From contig JAJFVD010000013.1 in assembly GCA_021371955.1 (NCBI GenBank), forward strand, positions 62,001-126,000: 64,000 nt of DNA, in the 5' to 3' direction. Positions within the stretch are counted from its first letter, which is position 1. Each line of letters opens with the position of its first letter. A model generated the notes under the pieces. It was not told the origin of the DNA. It was given only the letters and a program-made list of their open reading frames with translations, and searched no databases. Position numbers and translations under genes: made by a program. This document shows positions 26,739-34,892 of this stretch, one piece after another. Source of the DNA: Bacteroidales bacterium (GTDB taxonomy: Bacteria; Bacteroidota; Bacteroidia; Bacteroidales; UBA932).

Positions 26739-27566
26739 ATGAGCATTGAAAACAAGAAACTGCGTGTAGATGTAGCCGGAGTTATTGGTGCGAAAAACCC
26801 TGGTCTGCTCAAATTTATACCCAAATTTATAATTGGTACTCTCAAGAAAATTGTCCATCAGGACGAACTAAATGAGATACTGGACAAGTATGGGCATTTC
26901 ACAGGAAAAGAGTTTGCCGGTGCTGCCCTAAAGCACCTTGGAATTAAATATACAGTTCACGGACAAGAAAATATTGACCACTCAAAAAGGTACCTGATTG
27001 TTTCAAACCATCCTCTGGGCGGACTTGACGGAATGATTCTCATTGAAATTTTCGGAAACATTTTTAATGGAGTCAAATTTGTTGTAAACGACTTACTCAT
27101 GCATGTCGAGCCACTAAGGCCTGTATTTATTCCTGTAAACAAATATGGCCGGCAAAGTGTCGACAATGCAAAAATTATACACGACTCATATAGCTCCGGC
27201 GATCAGATCATTACTTTTCCTGCCGGCCTGTGCTCCAGGCTCATTAAGGGGAAAATAGAAGATCTAGAATGGAAGAAAAGCTTTATAAACCAAGCGATTA
27301 AATACGAAAGAGATATTATACCCATATTTTTTGAAGGAAGAAACTCGGGTTTTTTCTACCGCTTTGCAAACATAAGAAAAGCGCTGGGCATAAAATTCAA
27401 TTACGAAACGATTCTCCTTCCTCACGAAATGTTCAGGCAAAGAGGCGGATATTTTAACATTTTCATTGGAAAACCAATCCCGGCCGAAAATTTAAACAAA
27501 GGCGAAAATGTTTCTTACTGGGCAAAATATGTAAGAGATGAGGTATACAAATTAAAGACAACCTAA
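26739..27566 (+). CDS. glsA: Lysophospholipid acyltransferase-like protein, probable glycine-lipid O-acyltransferase GlsA
   Basis: A PlsC-like acyltransferase of 275 residues. The motif I region is SNHPLGGLDGM, a His-x5-Asp variant of the usual HX4D; TFPAGLCSR matches motif III. In Bacteroides the two-gene pair GlsB and GlsA makes N-acyl-acyloxyacyl glycine (glycine lipid) and related serine-dipeptide lipids; GlsA adds the second, ester-linked chain. The pairing with the next gene, which it overlaps by one base, supports this role. Assignment rests on family and context. Confidence 0.75.
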   Translation: MSIENKKLRVDVAGVIGAKNPGLLKFIPKFIIGTLKKIVHQDELNEILDKYGHFTGKEFAGAALKHLGIKYTVHGQENIDHSKRYLIVSNHPLGGLDGMILIEIFGNIFNGVKFVVNDLLMHVEPLRPVFIPVNKYGRQSVDNAKIIHDSYSSGDQIITFPAGLCSRLIKGKIEDLEWKKSFINQAIKYERDIIPIFFEGRNSGFFYRFANIRKALGIKFNYETILLPHEMFRQRGGYFNIFIGKPIPAENLNKGENVSYWAKYVRDEVYKLKTT

Positions 27567-28624
27567 TGGAACCCGTAATACAACCAATTGACAGGAAGCT
27601 CATCATTGATGAACTCACTTCAGACAAGTTTATCCGCAATACCCGCAAGGGAGACAATAAAATATATGAAATCACCTACGAAGACTCTCCCCATACAATG
27701 AGAGAAATTGGCAGGCTTAGGGAGATTTCATTTCGGCTGGCTGGCGGCGGCACAGGAAAGCCTACTGACATCGACGAATTTGACACAGACAGCAAGAACC
27801 CGTACAAGCAACTTATTGTGTGGGACCCGAAAGACCAGGAGGTAATAGGCGGATACCGTTACATTCAATGTTCCGGATTAAAAACAGAACAACTTGCAAC
27901 CAGCGAATTATTCAATTTTTCAGAGACCTTCATAAAAGATTACATGCCATTTACCATTGAACTGGGAAGGTCGTTTATTCAGCCAAACTATCAGAGTACA
28001 AATATCCGCAGAAAAGGGCTCTTTGCACTTGACAACCTTTGGGACGGCCTGGGTGCACTTATGCTGCGTTACCCGCACATTAAGTATTTCTTTGGAAAAG
28101 TAACTATGTACACCTCATATAACCTGAGGGCCAGAAACATTTTGCTTAACTTCCTGAACGATTTTTTCCGCGACAATGATAACCTCGTTACACCAATATT
28201 TCCTCTGGACTACGACAGCAGCAACCCATACTACAAAGAACTTTTTGAAGGGCTGGACTACAAAGAGTCATATAAATCACTATCAAAAGAGGTGCGGTCC
28301 ATGGGCGAGCATATTCCTCCCCTTATCAATTCATATATGAATCTGTCTCCGTCCATGAGGGTTTTCGGAACAGCAATTAATGAACATTTCGGCGGAGTTG
28401 AGGAGACCGGGATCCTGGTAAGCATAACAGACATTTATCCGGAGAAAATTGAAAGGTACATTACTCCTCTCACCCGGCTTGCAGAAAAATTCCGGCCTAA
28501 ATGGTGGAGAAATAAAATTGAGAAAAGGTTAAAAGATAAAAAACCAGGTAAATCGAAGGTTAAGAAGGTGCCAAAAGCACTTAAAATCTTTAAAACCGAA
28601 GACCCTACAAAGGCGGAAAATTAA
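27566..28624 (+). CDS. glsB: GNAT-type hemolysin-like acyltransferase, probable glycine N-acyltransferase GlsB
   Basis: A 352-residue protein of the hemolysin/OlsB-like acyltransferase group. Visible family segments are REIGRLREISFRLAGGGTG, YRYIQC and LGRSFIQPNYQ. The enzyme would attach an acyl chain from acyl-ACP to the amino group of glycine, the first step of glycine-lipid synthesis. A lysine-rich tail of about 40 residues follows the catalytic part. It overlaps the convergent SPOR-like gene by 20 bases. Confidence 0.75.
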   Translation: MEPVIQPIDRKLIIDELTSDKFIRNTRKGDNKIYEITYEDSPHTMREIGRLREISFRLAGGGTGKPTDIDEFDTDSKNPYKQLIVWDPKDQEVIGGYRYIQCSGLKTEQLATSELFNFSETFIKDYMPFTIELGRSFIQPNYQSTNIRRKGLFALDNLWDGLGALMLRYPHIKYFFGKVTMYTSYNLRARNILLNFLNDFFRDNDNLVTPIFPLDYDSSNPYYKELFEGLDYKESYKSLSKEVRSMGEHIPPLINSYMNLSPSMRVFGTAINEHFGGVEETGILVSITDIYPEKIERYITPLTRLAEKFRPKWWRNKIEKRLKDKKPGKSKVKKVPKALKIFKTEDPTKAEN

Positions 28625-29114
28625 TAATCTCCCGAACCACAAAAGCCGACTGAAACTGACCTTCAATAGTCTTTAACAGCCTCATTGCATCCGATTTTGT
28701 ACGAAAATCGCCAACCGTAACTTTAAAATACGGATTGGTATATGTTCTGTAGACAGAAATCCCGGGATACTGGGATGAAAACTGAGAAGCCACCGTACCC
28801 GATTGATTTCTGGCAACCTGGCTATTGTTAAAATATATCCTTATCCTGTATCCGTTTATCTTCTTGCCCGCCGATTGCGCAATATGCGAAATGAAAGCAG
28901 ATTCCAGAACTTTGCTCTGTTCAATTTTAATTTTGTTGGATGCAGGGCCGTTTTCGTCCAGCATGGTAAAAATGTTCCGGAGATAGTATGTTGAGTCCAT
29001 TACAGGAGGAGCTACAACCTTGTTGGTGTCCTTAACTTCGGTTATTTCCTGCGCATTAAGCGACGCAAAAGCAAATAGCGACAGAATTGATAATATTATA
29101 ATTTTACGCATCAT
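28605..29114 (-). CDS. SPOR-like domain secreted protein
   Basis: A signal peptide (cleavage near LNAQ) is followed by about 150 residues whose C-terminal part (GYRIRIYFNNSQVA, GISVYRTYTNPYFKVTVGDFRTKSDAMRLL) matches the SPOR fold, which binds denuded glycan strands at division sites. It starts within a few bases of the previous gene's stop, so the two form a small envelope operon. Confidence 0.75.
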   Translation of the reverse strand: MMRKIIILSILSLFAFASLNAQEITEVKDTNKVVAPPVMDSTYYLRNIFTMLDENGPASNKIKIEQSKVLESAFISHIAQSAGKKINGYRIRIYFNNSQVARNQSGTVASQFSSQYPGISVYRTYTNPYFKVTVGDFRTKSDAMRLLKTIEGQFQSAFVVREIINFPPL

Positions 29115-29578
29115 TAAAATCTTTTAGTGAGGTTTTCCAGAGGCATGTTCTTAAGCTTAAAAGCCTTCCTGCCACCTTTTGAAGTACGAATCACTCCTCT
29201 TGCGTTAATTTCAAAATCCGACATTTTCCAGCTTTTGATATTGAGACCCATTGAAAACAGAGACATCGGGTCCAGCAGTTCAATCTGAAAACGCGCCCTG
29301 TTTGTAGATTGAGCAGAAGCAGCTATGGTATCGGACTCGATTAAAGTTATCTGCGCAAAGTTTAATCCGTTCTTTGTGAGAAATCCGTCCGCCGACTGCA
29401 AAACAAGATTGGTATTTGCAGTGTTATTAATTGTAAACTCCACATCCACCATTGCTCTGGAAGTGCTTATCAGTTTAACTTCATTAAGTTTGACGCTCCT
29501 AATCTCAATATTTCTAAAGTTTGTGCAACTTGTAAACAGCAACAAAACCAGTATGGGAAAAACTAATAATCGCTTCAT
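29114..29578 (-). CDS. Small lipoprotein, LEA type 2-like
   Basis: The start is set at the ATG at 29578 because it opens a clear lipoprotein signal peptide (LLFTSCTNF); the frame extends 54 bases further upstream without signal-like sequence. The mature part (VDVEFTINNTANTNLVLQ and following) resembles the LEA14/WHy beta-sandwich domain found in Bacteroidota lipoproteins. Function is unknown. It abuts the SPOR-like gene. Confidence 0.65.
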   Translation of the reverse strand: MKRLLVFPILVLLLFTSCTNFRNIEIRSVKLNEVKLISTSRAMVDVEFTINNTANTNLVLQSADGFLTKNGLNFAQITLIESDTIAASAQSTNRARFQIELLDPMSLFSMGLNIKSWKMSDFEINARGVIRTSKGGRKAFKLKNMPLENLTKRF

Positions 29579-29616
29579 TTCAACAATTTGAATATTTACA
29601 AAGGTATAAAAAAGGC

Positions 29617-29624
29617 TATATTTG
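29617..29624 (+). promoter_or_regulatory. -7 promoter box of miaB
   Basis: TATATTTG on the plus strand, 23 bases before the miaB ATG. The upstream TTG element is not at canonical spacing. Confidence 0.5.
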
Positions 29625-29647
29625 CAGCACAAAAATGAACAACATTA

Positions 29648-31021
29648 ATGACTAACAAATATTATTCCGTAAAACCTGTTCTTGATACTAAGCTCCGGCA
29701 GGTATTCATCGAAACTTACGGCTGTCAGATGAATGTAAACGACAGCGAGGTGGTTCTGGCAATACTTCAGCAAAGCGGATACTCTCTTTGCAACAGCATT
29801 AAAGAGGCCGATCTCATTCTCATAAACACATGTTCCATACGGGACAATGCAGAGACGAGAATATGGGGCCGCCTGGATATATTCCGGCTGGAGAAGCTTC
29901 GCCGGAAGGGAATAATTGTAGGAATACTGGGATGCATGGCAGAGAGGCTCAAAGACGAACTTCTCAAACATCCGGCAGTGGACATTGTTGCAGGGCCGGA
30001 CTCATACAGGGAACTTCCTTCATTGCTCAACGACCTCACAGGAGGCAGCAAACAGATAAACACCATGCTCTCCCACGAAGAGACCTATGCCGATATTTCA
30101 CCCGTGAGAATGGACAAGAACGGAGTTTCCTCCTTCATATCCATTATGAGAGGATGCAATAATATGTGTTCATACTGCGTTGTTCCATATGTAAGGGGGG
30201 CAGAGAGAAGCCGTGACCCCAACAGCATTGTCAGAGAGGCTCAGGACTTGTTTGAAAGCGGCTACAGGGAGGTTACTCTTCTTGGACAGAATGTAGATTC
30301 ATTTCATTGGGCAGACCCGGATAATCCCACCAATACCGTAAATTTTGCCCAGTTGCTGGAAATGGTGGCCCTTATTGATCCAAAGCTTCGCGTAAGATTT
30401 TCAACTTCACATCCAAAAGACATGGGCCACGCCGTTTTATACACAATGGCCATGTACCAGAATATCTGCAACCATATCCACCTGCCCGTTCAGAGCGGCA
30501 GCGATGCAATGCTTGAAAAAATGAACCGTAAATATACACGGGCAGAGTATCTGGATAGAGTAGCAATGATTCACAAGATACTTCCGGAATGCTCCATCTC
30601 AACCGACATTATAGCCGGTTTTTCAGGAGAGACCGCAGCCGACCATGAAGATACCCTTTCGATAATGAGGGAAGTGGGTTATTATACTGCATTCATGTTT
30701 CAGTATTCCGAAAGGCCGAATACAAAAGCAGCACGCCACTATCCCGACGACATTGCCCCGGAGGTTAAGAACGAAAGACTAAACGAGATTATAAAGCTTC
30801 AGAACGAACTCTCGCTTGCAAGCAACATCGCCGACCTGGGGAAGGTTGTTGAAGTTCTCGTGGAAGGCTATTCAAAGAGATCCAAAGAGGAACTTGTAGG
30901 CAGGACATCACAGAATAAAGTATGTATTTTCCCTGCCGGCGAACATAAAGTGGGCGATTACGTTATGGTAAAGGTCGAGACATGTTCATCGGCGACACTC
31001 AAGGGAACAGAGGTAAAATAG
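29648..31021 (+). CDS. miaB: tRNA-2-methylthio-N6-dimethylallyladenosine synthase
   Basis: Radical-SAM methylthiotransferase acting on A37 of tRNAs. It has the N-terminal UPF0004 domain with its cluster cysteines (TYGCQMN, NTCSIRDNA, GCMAER), the radical SAM motif CNNMCSYC (about residue 175) and a C-terminal TRAM domain. GCNNMCSYCVVPYVRGAERS is the MiaB pattern rather than MtaB or RimO. The 457-residue length is normal. Confidence 0.96.
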   Translation: MTNKYYSVKPVLDTKLRQVFIETYGCQMNVNDSEVVLAILQQSGYSLCNSIKEADLILINTCSIRDNAETRIWGRLDIFRLEKLRRKGIIVGILGCMAERLKDELLKHPAVDIVAGPDSYRELPSLLNDLTGGSKQINTMLSHEETYADISPVRMDKNGVSSFISIMRGCNNMCSYCVVPYVRGAERSRDPNSIVREAQDLFESGYREVTLLGQNVDSFHWADPDNPTNTVNFAQLLEMVALIDPKLRVRFSTSHPKDMGHAVLYTMAMYQNICNHIHLPVQSGSDAMLEKMNRKYTRAEYLDRVAMIHKILPECSISTDIIAGFSGETAADHEDTLSIMREVGYYTAFMFQYSERPNTKAARHYPDDIAPEVKNERLNEIIKLQNELSLASNIADLGKVVEVLVEGYSKRSKEELVGRTSQNKVCIFPAGEHKVGDYVMVKVETCSSATLKGTEVK

Positions 31022-31099
31022 TTTTTCAGGAACATAATCAGGAGTATAGCTCAAAACCAAAAAAATAAAATTTAATCAGTAATATAAATAATCAGAAAT

Positions 31100-31516
31100 A
31101 TGACAAAGATAAGAACCTACTACACCGGCAATCTGATGACAGAGGCAGAGCATCTTAAGTCAGGAAGCAAAATTGTGACCGAAGCCCCCGAAGACAATAA
31201 CGGCAAAGGAGAGAAATTCTCTCCCACAGACCTTTTTGCAACATCACTTGGCTCATGCATGCTCACAATTATGGGAATAGCCGCACAGGCACACGGATTC
31301 TCTGTTGACGGCACCAGAATTGAAACAGAAAAAATCATGGGCTCCAACCCGCGCCGCGTTGCCGAACTCAAGCTGGACATTTATCTACCCCGTAACGACT
31401 ATTCCGAGAGAGAGATGAGGTTTATAGAGTCTTCCGTAAAGACATGCCCCGTAGCCAACAGCATCCACCCGGATATCATCAAAACCATTACATATCACTT
31501 CCCTGAAGAGAAGTAA
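31100..31516 (+). CDS. OsmC family peroxiredoxin-like protein
   Basis: A 138-residue OsmC/Ohr-fold protein. The first redox cysteine lies in SLGSCMLTIMG and the second in SSVKTCPVANSI, the two positions used to reduce organic hydroperoxides. It is of the short YhfA-like type. It sits alone between miaB and the convergent DUF5074 gene. Confidence 0.88.
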   Translation: MTKIRTYYTGNLMTEAEHLKSGSKIVTEAPEDNNGKGEKFSPTDLFATSLGSCMLTIMGIAAQAHGFSVDGTRIETEKIMGSNPRRVAELKLDIYLPRNDYSEREMRFIESSVKTCPVANSIHPDIIKTITYHFPEEK

Positions 31517-31517
31517 A

Positions 31518-31550
31518 AACAAAAAAGAGGATGCCAAAAATGGCATCCTC
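31518..31550 (-). terminator. Terminator of the BtuB-like/DUF5074 unit
   Basis: Stem GAGGATGCCA/TGGCATCCTC with a short A/T loop. On the minus strand the stem is followed by TTTTTTGTTTTT, so it acts on the DUF5074 transcript. On the plus strand the tail is C-rich, so it may only weakly stop the OsmC gene. Confidence 0.75.
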
Positions 31551-31576
31551 CCGCTCTTCCCAACAACTTTCAATAA

Positions 31577-32653
31577 TCAAAAGAAGAGATAGCGGCAAGT
31601 GCCTATTCCGGCGCTTGCCGATGTTTTTAATATTCCGTCTGTACCAACTACTTTAAGTAGCGAATTCGATGTAAAGCTCACTTCGGCGGTAAAAAGATTA
31701 CCGGTTGAAGGGCTCGCTCCCACTCCGTAGAAATATGTTCCTGCAAAGAATTTTGTATATGTTTTTGTGGTAACATCCACTGAGTAAATTGAAGCTTCTT
31801 CCGGCTGATAGTTTGCGTTGAATTTTGTCTGGTATGTATAAATTTTCTGTCCTGTTTTATCTGCGATGATAAAGCCGTCCATTCCATCAACAGGAACAGT
31901 TACGGTGCCAACGACAGCAAGCGAAACAGGGTCAATCTGAACCAGCCCTTTGTCCGGGAACGATACCCATAAATTGTAGTTTTTGTCAAAAGCAATATGC
32001 TTTGCTCCTCCTGTAAAACCGGGTGCCCGTATTACCGAAACGGTTGAGAAGCTGGCATTGGAAATGTCTATTACCTTTATCCCTTCCTTAACAGCTACGA
32101 AAAGTCTGTTTCCGTACAGAGCCATCCCTTCTGCATCTGTTCCAACCAGAAACTTTTTCATAAGGGTCTTTGTTTTGGTATCATATACAGAAATGTACGA
32201 CTCGTTGAATTCCCACCAGCCGGCATCATTTACAATGTGGTTGTAACCCCAGTTTGAAACAAAAAACATTTCGCCTGCGATAAGAACATTTCTCGGAGAT
32301 TCCAGCCCCTCTGTAACTGTGCTTTTCAATTTGCCTGTGGATGCTTCAATAATCTCAATTTTATCGGGATTGTTGCAAACAAGATAGGCCTCCTTGTCCG
32401 GAGATACAACTCCTGAAACAATGGTAGCACCTATAGAAATTCCATTTGCACTTTCATATATGCGATTTGTAATTTGCATTGTGTTTTCGTCAAAAAGAGA
32501 GATACTTGCCGACTGCTCGCTATAGTTTCCCTGGTTAATTATGAGCACCTTTTTGTCGAAGGTAACTTCCGGAATAGGATCCTCTTTTGTACATGAAGCT
32601 AGAGGTAACAATAACAGTGCTGCAAAGGCAAGTCTTAAAAAACATTTTTTCAT
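31577..32653 (-). CDS. DUF5074 / YncE-like beta-propeller lipoprotein
   Basis: Start set at the ATG at 32653, which begins a lipoprotein signal peptide (LLLPLASCTKED). The mature protein is built of repeated beta blades (for example VSPDKEAYLVCNNPDKIEII, GMALYGNRLFVAVKEGIKVIDI), as in YncE-like propellers. Genes of this family often accompany BtuB-like receptors under cobalamin riboswitches, and that is the arrangement here. It probably acts as a surface partner in corrinoid capture, which is an inference from context. Confidence 0.75.
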   Translation of the reverse strand: MKKCFLRLAFAALLLLPLASCTKEDPIPEVTFDKKVLIINQGNYSEQSASISLFDENTMQITNRIYESANGISIGATIVSGVVSPDKEAYLVCNNPDKIEIIEASTGKLKSTVTEGLESPRNVLIAGEMFFVSNWGYNHIVNDAGWWEFNESYISVYDTKTKTLMKKFLVGTDAEGMALYGNRLFVAVKEGIKVIDISNASFSTVSVIRAPGFTGGAKHIAFDKNYNLWVSFPDKGLVQIDPVSLAVVGTVTVPVDGMDGFIIADKTGQKIYTYQTKFNANYQPEEASIYSVDVTTKTYTKFFAGTYFYGVGASPSTGNLFTAEVSFTSNSLLKVVGTDGILKTSASAGIGTCRYLFF

Positions 32654-32682
32654 TTCTAAACGTATTTTTATTATTTGTAAAA

Positions 32683-34623
32683 CTAAAATTTCCATTGAAG
32701 GGATATTTGCCAGTTTCTGCCCGGCATCGCATAAAACTTCACATTCTGATAACTTGCGTCGGTTATATTCTTCACTACTCCGTTGGCCGTAAAGTTTTCT
32801 CCAAAAAGGGAGAATCTGTATATGAGGCCTATATCGGCAAGTACATAAGAGGGTAAAATATCATAAATATCAAGTGTGGTCCTCGTTCCCGTGTAATAGA
32901 CCCCTCCGTAGAGAGACCACTTATCAAGGTCGGCACGAAGTGAAGCCCTGAGCGAGTGCTTTGGCTGGTATGCAAGCTGCTCCCCTTTTGCAGGATCTTC
33001 CGGCCATATGGGCGTTACTGTCACAATATTTGTGAACGAGTAGTTTGTGTTAAGTGATATTTTAAAATCCGAAATCTCCTTTGTTATTTTAATGCCTGCT
33101 TCTGCGCCATGAGACAGAACTTCAGGAATATTTTGCGGACGCCACACCTGCCCCGCAGGGAGCCAGCGAATCCAGTCGTCAACCTCACTTCTGTAAAGAG
33201 TTACAAATCCTTCCGCACTCCACGAATCTTTAATCCATCCGTAGTCAAGACCCCCTTCGGTTGTTAAAGACTTTTCGCTTTGCAGATACAGGTGTTCTCC
33301 TCCCCAGTAGCGGTCGTTTAAAGTAGGAACCTTTGAACTGCGGGACACAGATGCTCTTGCAGAGAGTGTATGCCCGGAACGGTTAAGCAGCATTACCCTC
33401 AGGTCCAGCGATGGCATCAAAGGCAGCGTACTGTTGGTTATGACAGTATATCTAAGCCCTGCCGAAATAGTTACCGGAACAAACGGAGTATATTTCGCAA
33501 GCAGATAGACATTGCCTCTTTCTTCGAAAACAGAATCGGCATAGGAGTGGACAACAGGTTTAATATATGTCCCTGAAAGCCCCCCCTTGAGAGTGAACTT
33601 TTCTGTCTTGTACTCTCCTTCGGCCGATGCGACAAATGTATGAGCAGCAATAACATCTTCTTTATATCTCTGATGGTCATACGAATAGGACGTTGTTACT
33701 CCATACGAAAAACTCTTTGCCGAATTGTTGTATCCTACAGAAGTTTTGAAATTCCTGTCATAAATTGACGCATAACTTTCTGGCCTGTCGTTTAACGAAA
33801 CCGAAGGCTGAATTTGCCTGTCGAAATCGAGATAGAGAAGGCTGAATGAGAGAATCCCTGCGTTTTTAATCTTCCCGAAAAGCTCCTGAAGCACCCCGTA
33901 GTTATTGTATGCGGCATTGTTGAGATACTCCTCCGGCCGGCCTGGTTTTGTATTGTTTTCAAAACGGTAGTTGTTCCGGGCTATTGAATAGAGTACGCTG
34001 CTTCTTGATTCGATTTTATTATTTGACAGCCTCAAGGTTCCTCCTGTAAAAAGAGTTCCGAAACTTCCGGCAGAAATGAGTACATCTCCATGAGCACCAC
34101 TCTCCCATTTTGGCTTTGTTCTAAGCTGAATACTCCCCCCGATGCTGCCATCGCCATAAAGGGCAGAACTGCCTCCTATGTGGATATCCATTGCATCGAA
34201 AAAGTAAAGCGGAATATGCGAAAGATCTGTTTGCCCCATAGTGGGAACCGACAAACTTTGTCCGTTCCATGCAATTGTAGTGTGGGAAGCAGATGTTCCC
34301 CTTACAGAGATATATGCTCCCATACCCCTTCCGTATTCTTTAAGATAAGCGGCGTTTTCCTTCTGGATGAAATCGGCAAGAGAACTCATCTGCATTTTTG
34401 CGAGTGACTCCTGAGGAACGGCCACAAGTTTTGTTCCTATGCCAAATCTTTTGTTTTCGGTTGCAGACCTCTTGAAAGGGGTCCTGATAATTACAGAGTC
34501 CAGTTTTCTCGACTGCTGAATTTTTATTGTGTCTTTGGTTTGTGCAAACGACGAAGTACCCGGATAGTAAATACCCAGTACAATAAGAATAATAGCAACA
34601 AAAAATAATAACCGGTTTGTCAT
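32683..34623 (-). CDS. TonB-dependent receptor, BtuB-like (corrinoid uptake)
   Basis: A 646-residue outer-membrane receptor: signal peptide, then a plug domain (about residues 60-165, with IQKENAAYLKEYGRGMGAYISVRG and GGSSALYGDGSIGGSIQL), then a 22-strand barrel ending in an aromatic C-terminus (WQISLQWKF). No carboxypeptidase-like N-terminal domain is present. The cobalamin riboswitch immediately upstream argues strongly for vitamin B12 or corrinoid transport. The DUF5074 gene follows directly. Confidence 0.85.
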   Translation of the reverse strand: MTNRLLFFVAIILIVLGIYYPGTSSFAQTKDTIKIQQSRKLDSVIIRTPFKRSATENKRFGIGTKLVAVPQESLAKMQMSSLADFIQKENAAYLKEYGRGMGAYISVRGTSASHTTIAWNGQSLSVPTMGQTDLSHIPLYFFDAMDIHIGGSSALYGDGSIGGSIQLRTKPKWESGAHGDVLISAGSFGTLFTGGTLRLSNNKIESRSSVLYSIARNNYRFENNTKPGRPEEYLNNAAYNNYGVLQELFGKIKNAGILSFSLLYLDFDRQIQPSVSLNDRPESYASIYDRNFKTSVGYNNSAKSFSYGVTTSYSYDHQRYKEDVIAAHTFVASAEGEYKTEKFTLKGGLSGTYIKPVVHSYADSVFEERGNVYLLAKYTPFVPVTISAGLRYTVITNSTLPLMPSLDLRVMLLNRSGHTLSARASVSRSSKVPTLNDRYWGGEHLYLQSEKSLTTEGGLDYGWIKDSWSAEGFVTLYRSEVDDWIRWLPAGQVWRPQNIPEVLSHGAEAGIKITKEISDFKISLNTNYSFTNIVTVTPIWPEDPAKGEQLAYQPKHSLRASLRADLDKWSLYGGVYYTGTRTTLDIYDILPSYVLADIGLIYRFSLFGENFTANGVVKNITDASYQNVKFYAMPGRNWQISLQWKF

Positions 34624-34662
34624 CGCTCTCCTTTTCCCGAAAGTTCGATTAATAAAGTTTTG

Positions 34663-34809
34663 TTCCTAGAAGGTCTTCTGACTCAGCTTTTACATCTCTT
34701 GCCTTCCCACCTTACGGCAGTGGCCGACTGAAGATAACCCTGTTTAGGGAGAAGCTTCACAGCAGCGGGTACTGTTCCCGGATTTAACGGGATTCCCTTA
34801 CGCTGGAAC
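34663..34809 (-). promoter_or_regulatory. Cobalamin riboswitch
   Basis: On the minus strand the leader shows the conserved AdoCbl aptamer elements in order: GGGAATCCCGTTAAATCCGG, CCCGCTGCTGTGA, the GCCACTG ... GGGAAGGC arm and the B12-box-like AGTCAGAAGACC close to the receptor ATG. Binding of a cobalamin normally blocks translation or transcription, so the receptor would be expressed under corrinoid shortage. Confidence 0.93.
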
Positions 34810-34813
34810 GGTG

Positions 34814-34821
34814 CAAAGATA
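34814..34821 (-). promoter_or_regulatory. -7 promoter box of the riboswitch transcript
   Basis: TATCTTTG on the minus strand, with TTG 17 bases upstream. It places the transcript start at the first bases of the aptamer. Confidence 0.55.
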
Positions 34822-34892
34822 ACTTTTTTTATATAAAACAATATTATTTCTTTAAATTTGATTCAAATCGCTAATTCATAACTATTTAAACC

